A DNA stretch of 64,000 nt. Source: an uncultured Collinsella sp. GTDB lineage: Bacteria; Actinomycetota; Coriobacteriia; Coriobacteriales; Coriobacteriaceae. The stretch spans positions 1 through 64,000 of the forward strand of contig CABUSH010000005.1 of the NCBI GenBank assembly GCA_902494195.1, given 5' to 3'. Positions 16,719-24,562 of this stretch are shown here, piece by piece. Positions within the stretch are counted from its first letter, which is position 1; every line of letters begins with the position of its first letter. The notes beneath the pieces were generated by a model. That model was not told the DNA's origin. It saw only the letters and a list, made by a program, of their open reading frames with translations, and did no database searches. Made by a program: the position numbers and the translations under genes.

Positions 16719-17141
16719 CTACACCCTCGCAATCCCACGCGCGGCACTCAGCAGCTCGTACTCCCCCTGGCTCCACTGGCGCAGCTCGGCTGCGTCGACG
16801 GCGTCGCAGCACAGATCCAGGAACACCTCGGCGCTCTCTCAGAAGCACTCGCGGGCAAAGTCACCCGAACCGCTTGCGACGCACGTGCCGTCGGCAAACA
16901 GCTTCCAGCTAGACGGCTCGCGCGAATCGTCTCCAAGCAGCTTGATTTGCAGCACGTGCGGGTCACCGGCGGCGCAGAGCTCTTCCTCGAGCACCTGCAC
17001 CGTAAAGCGCATCTGGTGGGAGAGGCTGTTCTTGACCATGGCCGAGGCGTAGCCATTTGGCTTATCCAGAAGATGCATGTGATTCGGTTTGACGACCAGG
17101 TTGTGGAAGTTGCGCTCGCTGCGCACAGGGAAATTGTCCAT
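16719..17141 (-). pseudogene. Hypothetical gene interrupted by an in-frame TGA
   Basis: An AAGGAG site lies 7 bases before the ATG at 17141. The frame runs 100 codons to a TGA at 16841-16839 and then stays open for 39 more codons to a TAG at 16721-16719. The sequence after the TGA is still protein-like: acidic helical residues, a Cys-Cys pair and EYELLSAARGIARV at the end. The simplest reading is a 140-residue protein broken by a nonsense change, possibly CGA to TGA. The first 100 residues might still be made. I do not recognise the family. A selenocysteine codon is conceivable but no redox motif surrounds it. The gene lies just upstream of the defence operon on the same strand. Confidence 0.5.
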
Positions 17142-17242
17142 ACGGACTCCTTTCATCGATGTTGGCAGGGCCACCGTGCCTCTTGGCCGGTTGGCGTCGG
17201 GATCGTGGAGCCAACTCTCTACCCCGACTCTGGATAAAACGC

Positions 17243-17259
17243 GCCCGCTCCTTGCGGGC
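17243..17259 (-). terminator. Possible Rho-independent terminator
   Basis: On the minus strand the stem GCCCGC/GCGGGC with loop AAGGA is followed by GCGTTTTAT. It lies about 250 bp after the stop of the tail-anchored protein gene and before the interrupted gene, so it could end the former transcript. The short U-run makes this tentative. Confidence 0.4.
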
Positions 17260-17359
17260 AAGAGGAAGTCTATCAACGTGTACGGACGGAAATCAAGCGC
17301 CGCCTGCGAAATGACGCGTGAACGGCGTTGGTTTCCCAAGTGATTATTCGGCTTTCGTC

Positions 17360-17440
17360 CGGAAAAGTGCCGAAATCAGCCGTGTAAAAGTACGGAAAAG
17401 TGTCGAAATAGGCACCTTAAAACTTCGGAAAAGTGTAGAT
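17360..17440. repeat. Three tandem units with 33-bp period, CGGAAAAGTG core
   Basis: Copies of CGGAAAAGTG begin at 17360, 17393 and 17426, exactly 33 bp apart; the first two extend to CGGAAAAGTGYCGAAAT. The intervening bases are less conserved but keep a TAAAA tract at the same phase. They lie in the 365-bp gene-poor gap between the interrupted gene and the tail-anchored protein. A 33-bp period is close to three helical turns, so bound proteins would line up on one DNA face. The rest of the gap shows no convincing gene. Confidence 0.7.
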
Positions 17441-17506
17441 GGATGACAAAACAGCACTTAGAAGCTGGTGCTGAATGCGAGATCCTGCGGCCGCCTTCAG
17501 CCCTCG

Positions 17507-18493
17507 CTACTCGTCGTCCTCGTCGTTGGGGTCGCCCTTGAGGGTGTTGATGTCCAGGTACTGGTTATCGTCCTCTTTTTGCTGGGTCTCCGACTCCGCT
17601 TGGGTGGGGCCGCGGAACAGCTGGAATCCCTCAAACGCAATGACGCCGAGCAGGGCAATGACAATGGCGATAAAGGCAACCTTGACTGCCTGCGGAAATT
17701 CCGAGAAGCGCAGCGCCTTTTCCTCGGCGTGATAATCGGCGAAGCGCTCTTCGCCCGTGCTTTTGGTATACGCCGGTGCGGACGCGGCCTCCGGGTCATA
17801 TTCCGGTGCAGGCGTGGCAGCGTACGGATCGTTGAGATAATCGCTCGATGCGGTGCCATAATCCTCGGTCTCGATGCGACCGGTGCCAGTATAGCTATCG
17901 GAATAATCGGAATATGCCGCACCGCCTTCATAATCCGCGGCGCTCGTGTTGGCGGCAAAAAGCGGGTTAACTGGAACGTCGAGCGCCGGCATGCCGGTTG
18001 AGGTCTCATCCAGATCGGCTGCAGCCCAGGAATCGTAGGCAACCTGATGGGCAACGGGCTCATCGAGCCTTGTGACCGGAGGCTTGCGTGCCGCAGGAAC
18101 AGGCAACTGCTGGGCGCTGTACATAACGGTGCTGTCGGCCGATTTGCCCTGCGTCGCTGCAGCGAGAAATGCCGCCGTCTCGGACGGGTCGCTTGCGGGG
18201 CGGGGAGCGGGCGTGGGCGCCGAAGTGGGTGCGGGCGTAGGTGTGGGCGCCGAAACAGGCGACTGCGCAGGAGTCGGCGCAGATGCGGGCTTAGGCGCAA
18301 GTGTGGGATTGGGGCCTGACGGGCGAGCCCCGCCGCCCATGAGTTCGTCGGCGGTCCACGGGCGATCATCCATCACGTCGTCAAGGCTCAGCGAAAACAG
18401 GTCGTCTTCACCCTCATCGAACATGCGGTGCACATGTCCACCAATTGCCGGAATCAATCCGCGACCGGTGCATGATGCCTTGCTCAACGCCAT
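17507..18493 (-). CDS. Pro/Ala-rich protein with one C-terminal membrane helix
   Basis: The product is 328 residues from the ATG at 18493, preceded by AAAGGGTGG; a longer frame reaching 18766 lacks support and crosses the TATAAT promoter. The N-terminus (about 1-45) is compact and acidic. Residues about 50-110 are a Pro/Ala/Thr repeat (PAPTSAPTP type), and the middle is low-complexity with many Tyr, Asp and Ser. A single hydrophobic helix (AVKVAFIAIVIALLGVIAFEG) lies near residues 270-290, followed by an acidic tail. This implies a cytoplasmic, disordered protein anchored by its C-terminus. No enzyme motif is seen and the function is unknown. Confidence 0.7.
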   Translation of the reverse strand: MALSKASCTGRGLIPAIGGHVHRMFDEGEDDLFSLSLDDVMDDRPWTADELMGGGARPSGPNPTLAPKPASAPTPAQSPVSAPTPTPAPTSAPTPAPRPASDPSETAAFLAAATQGKSADSTVMYSAQQLPVPAARKPPVTRLDEPVAHQVAYDSWAAADLDETSTGMPALDVPVNPLFAANTSAADYEGGAAYSDYSDSYTGTGRIETEDYGTASSDYLNDPYAATPAPEYDPEAASAPAYTKSTGEERFADYHAEEKALRFSEFPQAVKVAFIAIVIALLGVIAFEGFQLFRGPTQAESETQQKEDDNQYLDINTLKGDPNDEDDE

Positions 18494-18527
18494 TCTGTTC
18501 CACCCTTTCGAAATACTAATGACATCG

Positions 18528-18533
18528 ATTATA
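18528..18533 (-). promoter_or_regulatory. -10 element for the tail-anchored protein gene
   Basis: A perfect TATAAT reads on the minus strand 35 bp before the ATG at 18493. No good -35 is seen at 16-18 bp spacing. Confidence 0.4.
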
Positions 18534-18614
18534 TGGAACTTTCCAAGCGGCTCGGTCTTGGATTCATGCTTTCCAGAACTCGCGCCCAAAAGGGGAGGGG
18601 CGCAGGCGCGCTGA

Positions 18615-19268
18615 CTATTTGTCGCCGGCGGCAGCCTTTGCCTCGTTGAGGTAGCTATAGAAGCTGTACTTAGAGATGCCAAAGAACTCGCAGGCGCGCT
18701 CGCTCGACTTGGAGATGAGGAAGGCGCCGCGACGGTCGAGGTAGCCAATCGCGCGAATGCGCTCATCTTTGGTCATGAGTGCCGCGGGCTTGCCCACAAA
18801 CTGCTCGCACTCGTGCAGCAGGTCTTCGAGCAGGTCGCCGATGTTTTTGGTAATGGGCTCGGGCTCGGTGTAGCCCGTGCCGCCGGTGCCGGTAAAGGCG
18901 TCGAGCGAGCGCTCAAAAGCCTTCATAAGCGTAATGTCAAAGTTGATGCCCAAAATGCCGACGGGCTTGCCCTCGTCGTTGCGGATAAAGATGGTCGAGG
19001 ATTTGAGCAGCTTGCCATCGGTGGTTTTGGTGAGGTATGGCTCGCGGTCGTGCACGTCGGTGGTGCCCTCGCGCATGGACTCAAACGCAATATGGCTGGG
19101 GCCGTCACCCAGTTTGCGCCCGCTGACGTGGCCGTTTTCGATCACCACGATGGAGTGGTCCACGTCCTCGGTCTCCAGATCGTGGACGACGACTTCGCAG
19201 TTGGGGCCAAATTGGAGCGCCAGGCCGTGTGCAAGGCGCTTATAAAACTCAATCTGTGCGGGGGTCAT
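18615..19268 (-). CDS. YheO/DauR-like PAS-HTH transcription regulator of the purine cluster
   Basis: The product has 217 residues from the ATG at 19268, behind AGGAAGG. The N-terminal ~120 residues form a PAS_6 (YheO-like) domain, with VVVHDL, a DGKLLKSS turn and GILGINFD. The C-terminal ~60 residues contain a DauR-type helix-turn-helix, ending in FFGISKYSFYSYLNEAK. Relatives control amino-acid or purine catabolic operons in response to a small ligand. It is divergent from ygeX across a 277-bp region with two identical inverted repeats, so it is the likely regulator of that cluster. Whether it activates or represses is not visible. Confidence 0.82.
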   Translation of the reverse strand: MTPAQIEFYKRLAHGLALQFGPNCEVVVHDLETEDVDHSIVVIENGHVSGRKLGDGPSHIAFESMREGTTDVHDREPYLTKTTDGKLLKSSTIFIRNDEGKPVGILGINFDITLMKAFERSLDAFTGTGGTGYTEPEPITKNIGDLLEDLLHECEQFVGKPAALMTKDERIRAIGYLDRRGAFLISKSSERACEFFGISKYSFYSYLNEAKAAAGDK

Positions 19269-19387
19269 GGGTGCCTTCCTAAAAATTAGTTTGGGCACAC
19301 TTTGCCATAAACCACACTTGTTCGCAAATAACGAAAGCGTCACTGCGTTATGTGACCGTTCGGCGGCGAAAAGGTACCGATTACGGC

Positions 19388-19402
19388 AACAAACAATTTG
19401 TT
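19388..19402. promoter_or_regulatory. Inverted repeat AACAAA-N3-TTTGTT, site 1
   Basis: A perfect 6-bp-arm palindrome with a CAA centre. It lies in the divergent region between the PAS-HTH regulator and ygeX, 51 bp from a second copy with identical arms. It is probably an operator for the regulator encoded next to it. Confidence 0.6.
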
Positions 19403-19438
19403 AGGTATACCAATCAAAAAGTGTGATAGAACAGTGCT

Positions 19439-19453
19439 AACAAACTTTTTGTT
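19439..19453. promoter_or_regulatory. Inverted repeat AACAAA-N3-TTTGTT, site 2
   Basis: The arms are the same as in site 1, with a CTT centre, 51 bp away (about five helical turns). It lies 93 bp before the ygeX ATG. The matched arms and helical phasing suggest cooperative binding. Confidence 0.6.
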
Positions 19454-19545
19454 TGGCATCCACATAAAAGTTCAGTCGCATGAATGGGAATGGGCTGAAA
19501 CGCGTATGCGGGGGCCGGCAAGAGAGGACTTAAGGAGTTCACCGT

Positions 19546-20760
19546 ATGGCCGATAAGATCCAGTGGGCGGGTAACACGATGCCCAAGAGCGATGACAAGC
19601 ACTTGGGAATCATGAGCCTCGACCACGTGAAGAAGGCCCGCGCCTTCCACCAGTCGTTCCCCCAGTACACCGTCACTCCGCTTGCCCGCCTGGATGGCCA
19701 GGCCGCGCGCCTGGGCCTGTCCAACCTGTGCGTTAAGGACGAGAGCTATCGCTTTGGCCTCAACGCCTTTAAGGTTCTGGGCGGTTCGTTTGCCATGGCC
19801 AACTACATTGCCGACGAGACCGGCAAGGACGTTGCCGACTGCACCTTCGATTACCTGACCTCCGATCAGCTGGCCGAGGACTTTGGCCAGGCTACCTTCT
19901 TTACCGCCACCGACGGCAACCATGGCCGCGGCGTGGCATGGGCTGCCAACAAGCTGGGCCAGAAGGCTGTCGTGCACATGCCCAAGGGTTCCACCAAGCC
20001 CCGCTTCGATAACATTGCCGCCGAGGGCGCCACGGTGACCATCGAAGAGGTCAACTACGACGAGTGCGTGCGCATGGCCGCCGCCGAGGCCGATGCCTGC
20101 GAGCGCGGCGTTATCGTTCAGGACACCGCCTGGGAGGGCTACGAGAAAATCCCGTCTTGGATCATGGAGGGCTACGGCACCATGGCTTCCGAGGCTGCCG
20201 AGCAGCTGCGCGAGATGGCCATCAACCGCCCGACGCACGTGTTTGTCCAGGCTGGCGTGGGCTCGCTCGCCGGCGCCGTGGTGGGCTACTTCACCAACCT
20301 GTATCCCGATAACCCGCCCACCTTTGTCGTGGTCGAGTGCGCTCCGGCCGCCTGCCTGTACAAGGGCGCCGCCGCCGGCGACGGCGATCCGCGCATCGTG
20401 GACGGCGACATGCCCTCCATCATGGCCGGCCTGTGCTGCGGCGAGCCCAACATCCTGGGCTGGGATATCCTGCGCAACCACACCACTGCCTTCGTGTCCT
20501 GCCCCGACTGGGTCACCGCTCGCGGCATGCGCACCCTGGGCGCTCCCGAGAAGGGCGACCCGCGCGTCATCTCTGGCGAGTCCGGCGCTGTGACCACCGG
20601 TCTGGTCGAGACTCTCATGCTCGATCCCGAGTACGCCGAGCTCAAGGAACTCATCGGCCTGGACAAGACGAGCTCCGTGCTCTGCTTCTCCACCGAGGGC
20701 GACACCGATCCGGATCAGTACCGTCGCATCGTCTGGGAGGGCGAGTACCCGACTTGCTAG
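19546..20760 (+). CDS. ygeX: Diaminopropionate ammonia-lyase, YgeX family
   Basis: The 404-residue PLP enzyme has the Schiff-base lysine in NAFKVLGGS (K76) and the substrate/phosphate-binding TDGNHGRG motif. Length and motifs match DpaL/YgeX, which converts 2,3-diaminopropionate to pyruvate and ammonia. In gut anaerobes this gene belongs to a cluster needed for anaerobic uric-acid and purine breakdown, which the neighbours ygeY, ygeW and the hydantoinase support. The ATG follows AAGGAG. It is the first gene of the plus-strand cluster, divergent from the PAS-HTH regulator. A 118-bp palindrome separates it from ygeY, which could set different expression levels. Confidence 0.93.
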   Translation: MADKIQWAGNTMPKSDDKHLGIMSLDHVKKARAFHQSFPQYTVTPLARLDGQAARLGLSNLCVKDESYRFGLNAFKVLGGSFAMANYIADETGKDVADCTFDYLTSDQLAEDFGQATFFTATDGNHGRGVAWAANKLGQKAVVHMPKGSTKPRFDNIAAEGATVTIEEVNYDECVRMAAAEADACERGVIVQDTAWEGYEKIPSWIMEGYGTMASEAAEQLREMAINRPTHVFVQAGVGSLAGAVVGYFTNLYPDNPPTFVVVECAPAACLYKGAAAGDGDPRIVDGDMPSIMAGLCCGEPNILGWDILRNHTTAFVSCPDWVTARGMRTLGAPEKGDPRVISGESGAVTTGLVETLMLDPEYAELKELIGLDKTSSVLCFSTEGDTDPDQYRRIVWEGEYPTC

Positions 20761-20776
20761 CGGGTCTGACCTGTCC

Positions 20777-20894
20777 GGAGGCAGCCGGAGGACTATACTC
20801 CCTGCTCGGACAGTCCTGCTCGCACGGAGAGCACATTAAGTGCTCTCCGGCTCGTGCGGAACTCGCGACGGAGCAAAGTCCTCCGTCCGCCTCC
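20777..20894. repeat. 118-bp nested palindrome between ygeX and ygeY
   Basis: Three nested stems: GGAGGC/GCCTCC outside, CGGAGGACT (20786-20794) with AGTCCTCCG (20877-20885), and inside CGGAGAGCAC (20825-20834) with GTGCTCTCCG (20840-20849) around an ATTAA loop. A side pairing CTGTCCG/CGGACAG (20771-20777 with 20807-20813) is an alternative fold. There is no U-run. It may be an RNA stability or processing element, an attenuator, or a small palindromic mobile element. Confidence 0.7.
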
Positions 20895-20998
20895 TATGGT
20901 TACTTGCTTGTGGGGTGCTCAACCTCACGCCGCTTGGCACAAGTGATCTATCTGAAATATCTACCTGTAGGTAAACCCTTGTAGAAAGGTTGACTGTT

Positions 20999-22384
20999 AT
21001 GACTAAAGAACTCGATTTTGATGCCATTAAGGCTGCGGCTGAGTCTCATCGTGCTGATATGACTCGCTTCCTGCGCGCTATGATCTCCCATCCCTCTGAG
21101 TCTTGCGAGGAGGGTGAGGTTGTCGCCTGCATCAAGGCCGAGATGGAGAGCCTTGGCTATGACGAGGTCAAGGTCGATGGCCTGGGCAACGTCATGGGCT
21201 TTATGGGCGAGGGCGACAAGATCATCGCCATCGACTCCCACATCGACACCGTCGGCATCGGCAACATCGAGAACTGGGATGCCGATCCCTATGAGGGCTA
21301 CGAGACCGACGAGATCATCTACGGCCGCGGCGGCTCCGACCAGGAGGGCGGCATGGCTTCTGCTACCTACGCTGCCAAGATGATGAAGGACATGGGCCTC
21401 ATCCCCGAGGGCTACAAGATCATGGTCGTCGGCACCGTCCAGGAAGAGGACTGCGACGGCATGTGCTGGCAGTACATCTACAACAAGGATGGCATTAAGC
21501 CCGAGTTCGTCATTTCCACCGAGCCCACCGACGGCGGCATCTATCGCGGTCACCGCGGCCGCATGGAGATCCGCGTCGACGTTCACGGTACCTCCTGCCA
21601 CGGCTCCGCTCCCGACCGCGGCGACAACGCCATCTACAAGATGGCCGACATCATCGCCGACGTCCGCGCCCTCAACAACAACGGCTGCGACGAGTCGACC
21701 GACATCAAGGGTCTCGTCAAGATGCTCGACCCCAAGTACAATCCCGAGCACTTCGAGGATGCCCGCTTCCTGGGCCGCGGCACCTGCACCGTCAGCCAGA
21801 TCTTCTACACCAGCCCCAGCCGCTGCGCCGTGGCCGACTCCTGCGCCATCTCCATCGACCGTCGTATGACCGCCGGTGAGACCTGGGAGTCCTGCCTGGA
21901 CGAGATCCGCAACCTGCCGGCAGCCAAGAAGTACGGTGACGACGTGAAGGTCTCCATGTACATGTACGACCGTCCGTCCTGGACCGGCGAGGTCTACGAG
22001 ACCGAGGCTTACTTCCCCACGTGGATCAACAAGGAGACCGCTCCGCACGTCAAGGCCCTCGTCGACGCCCACAAGGCCATGTTTGGTGACGAGCGCATCG
22101 GCTGCGAGCCCAGCATGGACAAGCGCACCGGTCGCCCGCTGTGCGACAAGTGGACCTTCTCCACGAACTGCGTCTCCATCCAGGGCCGTTACGGCATCCC
22201 CTGCGTGGGCTTTGGCCCGGGTGCCGAGTCTCAGGCTCACGCCCCCAACGAGGTCACCTACAAGGATGACCTGGTCACCGCTGCCGCCATGTACGTGGCT
22301 GCCCTGAACCTCTACGATCCGAGCCAGGCCGATGGCGACGCCACCGTGTTCCGCGCCGGTCTGACCAACAACAAGATCGATTAG
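20999..22384 (+). CDS. ygeY: YgeY-family M20 metallohydrolase
   Basis: The 461-residue M20-type hydrolase has metal-site residues in DSHIDTVG (H81), GRGGSDQEGG (D114) and QEED (E149/E150). The dimerisation-domain motif CHGSAPDRGDNA follows. It matches the YgeY group, called selenium metabolism hydrolase because it travels with selenium-dependent molybdenum hydroxylases. It probably cleaves an amide or carbamoyl-type bond in a purine breakdown intermediate; the exact substrate is not established from sequence. The ATG at 20999 lies 9 bases after AAAGG; a TTG nine bases earlier is too close to that site. A weak TTGGCA at 20934 could be a -35 for its own promoter. Confidence 0.92.
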   Translation: MTKELDFDAIKAAAESHRADMTRFLRAMISHPSESCEEGEVVACIKAEMESLGYDEVKVDGLGNVMGFMGEGDKIIAIDSHIDTVGIGNIENWDADPYEGYETDEIIYGRGGSDQEGGMASATYAAKMMKDMGLIPEGYKIMVVGTVQEEDCDGMCWQYIYNKDGIKPEFVISTEPTDGGIYRGHRGRMEIRVDVHGTSCHGSAPDRGDNAIYKMADIIADVRALNNNGCDESTDIKGLVKMLDPKYNPEHFEDARFLGRGTCTVSQIFYTSPSRCAVADSCAISIDRRMTAGETWESCLDEIRNLPAAKKYGDDVKVSMYMYDRPSWTGEVYETEAYFPTWINKETAPHVKALVDAHKAMFGDERIGCEPSMDKRTGRPLCDKWTFSTNCVSIQGRYGIPCVGFGPGAESQAHAPNEVTYKDDLVTAAAMYVAALNLYDPSQADGDATVFRAGLTNNKID

Positions 22385-22406
22385 TCCCATTCCTCGATTT
22401 TGTTGA

Positions 22407-22431
22407 GCCGGGGGCCGCTCGTGTCCCCGGC
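22407..22431 (+). other. GC-rich hairpin between ygeY and ygeW
   Basis: GCCGGGG/CCCCGGC forms a 7-bp stem without a U-run, 22 bp after the ygeY stop. It may slow 3' degradation of the upstream mRNA. The rest of the 201-bp gap holds no gene; a TTGACT at 22440 is a possible -35. Confidence 0.35.
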
Positions 22432-22585
22432 GCTCCCTGTTGACTTGGGGCCCGCGGTCGTTATCTCCCATGCTTCCTCAACGGTGGCGGGTCCTCGTCA
22501 TGGTGCTCTGCATGTTCTAGCCACACGCGCATGCCGGAGCACATCTACTCATTGCGATCGTTTCATCTTTAGAAAGGACATTTCC

Positions 22586-23788
22586 ATGGACGCTAAGTTT
22601 ACCGAGCTCGTCGAGCAGCTGAACGGCCTCGATTTTAAGGGCATGTACGGCAGCGACTTCCTGCACACCTGGGACAAGACCACCGATGAGCTCAAGGCTC
22701 TCTACATCGTCGCCGACGCCCTGCGCGAGCTGCGTGAGAACAACGTTTCGTCCAAGATCTTCGACTCGGGCCTGGCCGTCTCCCTGTTCCGCGACAACTC
22801 CACCCGTACGCGCTTCTCCTTCTCTAAGGCCGCCAACCTGCTCGGCCTTGAGCTGCAGGACCTGGACGAGAAGAAGTCCCAGATCGCTCACGGCGAGACC
22901 GTCCGCGAGACCGCTACCATGATTTCCTTCATGGCCGACGTCATCGGCATCCGCGACGACATGTACATCGGCAAGGGCGACGCCTATATGGCCGAGGTCT
23001 CCGAGTCTGTCCAGCAGGCCTACGAGGACGGCGTTCTGGATCACCGTCCCACGCTCATCTCCCTGCAGTCCGACTCCGATCACCCCACGCAGTCCTCTGC
23101 CGACATGCTCTACCTCATCAACGAGTTTGGCGGCCTTGAGAACCTCAAGGGCAAGAAGGTTGCCGTCACCTGGGCCTATTCGCCCTCTTACGGCAAGCCG
23201 CTGTCCTGCCCGCAGTCGCTGATCAGCCTGCTGCCCCGCTTTGGCATGGACGTCACCCTGGCCCACCCCGAGGGCTACGACCTCATGCCCGAGGTCGTCG
23301 AGCGCGCCAAGGGCTATGCCGCCGAGTCCGGCACCACCTTTAAGCAGGTCAACACCATGGCCGAGGCCTTCGAGGGCGCCGACATCGTGATCCCCAAGAG
23401 CTGGGCTCCGTTTGCCGCCATGGAGAAGCGTACCAATCTGTACGCCGAGGGCGACGACGCCGGCATCGCTGCGCTCGAGAAGGAGCTGCTCGCCCAGAAC
23501 GCCACCCATCAGGACTGGTGCTCCACGACCGAGCTCATGGAGAAGACTGCCAACGGCCAGGACACCATCTTTATGCACCCGCTGCCCGCCGACATCTCCG
23601 GTGTCTCCTGCGAGCACGGCGAGGTTAACGCCGACGTCTTCGACATGCACCGCGTGGGCATGTACAAGGAGGCAAGCTACAAGCCGTACGCCATCGCAGC
23701 CATGATGTTCCTGCAGAAGGTTGCCGATCCCGCCGCTACCCTCAAGGCCCTCGACGAGCGCAACACCGCCCGTTGGCTCCAGGCCTAA
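22586..23788 (+). CDS. ygeW: Knotted carbamoyltransferase YgeW
   Basis: The 400-residue protein has the carbamoyl-phosphate signature STRTR (72-76) and an HPTQS motif. It matches the YgeW group of knotted aspartate/ornithine carbamoyltransferase relatives. In the purine/uric-acid cluster it probably works in the phosphorolytic direction, yielding carbamoyl phosphate and hence ATP through carbamate kinase; that is inference from family and context. The ATG at 22586 follows AGAAAGGA; the upstream in-frame extension lacks a ribosome site. A strong terminator follows the stop. Confidence 0.92.
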   Translation: MDAKFTELVEQLNGLDFKGMYGSDFLHTWDKTTDELKALYIVADALRELRENNVSSKIFDSGLAVSLFRDNSTRTRFSFSKAANLLGLELQDLDEKKSQIAHGETVRETATMISFMADVIGIRDDMYIGKGDAYMAEVSESVQQAYEDGVLDHRPTLISLQSDSDHPTQSSADMLYLINEFGGLENLKGKKVAVTWAYSPSYGKPLSCPQSLISLLPRFGMDVTLAHPEGYDLMPEVVERAKGYAAESGTTFKQVNTMAEAFEGADIVIPKSWAPFAAMEKRTNLYAEGDDAGIAALEKELLAQNATHQDWCSTTELMEKTANGQDTIFMHPLPADISGVSCEHGEVNADVFDMHRVGMYKEASYKPYAIAAMMFLQKVADPAATLKALDERNTARWLQA

Positions 23789-23810
23789 AGCCGGGTTGAG
23801 GTAAGCCATG

Positions 23811-23851
23811 TAAAGGGGGCGCTCTGCCAACCGGCGGGGTGCCCCTTTTTT
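23811..23851 (+). terminator. Rho-independent terminator after ygeW
   Basis: AAAGGGGGC pairs with GCCCCTTTTTT around a GC-rich loop and ends in a six-T run. It separates ygeX-ygeY-ygeW from the downstream mocA-hydA group. Confidence 0.75.
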
Positions 23852-23938
23852 GCATCGCGGGCGTGTGGGATAAGCGCTTTCGATGTGGATGCCCGCGGCG
23901 CGAGTTATGGGTACGATGGTTTCAGGGGAGGTATCACC

Positions 23939-24553
23939 ATGAAACTTGGATGCGTCATTATGGCTTCGGGCGAGGGCAAGCGGTTTGGCTCTAACAAGAT
24001 GCTTGCCGATATCTATGGCGAGCCGCTGATTGCCCGGACCATCGATTCGGTTCCCCGGGGCTTTGACGTCGTGGTTTCGACGCGTTGGCCCGAGGTCGCT
24101 CAGATTTGCGAGGACAAGCATTGCCCGTGCGTGCTGCACGATGGCGAGCTGCGCAGCGATAGCGTCCGTGCGGGCCTTTCGTGGGGAGTCGAACGCAACT
24201 GGAAAGGTTGCCTCTTTTTGCCGGGCGACCAGCCGCTCGTGAGTTCGGATTCTTTTGAGGCTATGGTTCGTGCATTTGACGAGCGTGGCCGCAAGCATCC
24301 GGTGCGTCTTGCGTGCAACGGTGAGCCTTCGAGTCCGGTGCTCTTTCCGGCGGAACTGTTCGATGCGCTCATGCGTCTTGAGGGCAAGGACGGCGGGGGC
24401 TCGATTCTCAAAGGTCGCGTCGACGTTACGCTGGTCGAGGCGCGTGCCTACGAGCTGTGGGACGTCGATACCGTCAAGGGACAGCGACGCATAACGGAGC
24501 ATATTGCCGCCTGCTCGTATTTTGATCGCGTGGCCAACTGCATCAATCAATAA
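23939..24553 (+). CDS. mocA: MocA-like molybdenum cofactor cytidylyltransferase
   Basis: The product has 204 residues from the ATG at 23939, behind GGGGAGG. It opens with a nucleotidyltransferase loop (MASGEGKRFGSNK) and has a GDQPLV metal-binding motif near residue 100. These fit the MobA-like NTP-transferase fold of MocA, which attaches CMP to molybdopterin for hydroxylases of the xanthine dehydrogenase family. The nearby yqeB, yqeC and xdhC genes serve the same enzymes. It is followed after 9 bp by the hydantoinase gene, so the two form an operon. Its catalytic partner enzyme is not in the window. Confidence 0.85.
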   Translation: MKLGCVIMASGEGKRFGSNKMLADIYGEPLIARTIDSVPRGFDVVVSTRWPEVAQICEDKHCPCVLHDGELRSDSVRAGLSWGVERNWKGCLFLPGDQPLVSSDSFEAMVRAFDERGRKHPVRLACNGEPSSPVLFPAELFDALMRLEGKDGGGSILKGRVDVTLVEARAYELWDVDTVKGQRRITEHIAACSYFDRVANCINQ

Positions 24554-24562
24554 GGAGCAATT

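Noticed and set aside
16839..16841. Selenocysteine codon
   Set aside because: No redox-type motif and no convincing SECIS stem directly after the TGA by eye; a nonsense change is simpler.
17360..17440. CRISPR array
   Set aside because: There are only three units, the repeat core is about 10-17 bp, the spacing leaves no real spacers, and no cas genes are present.
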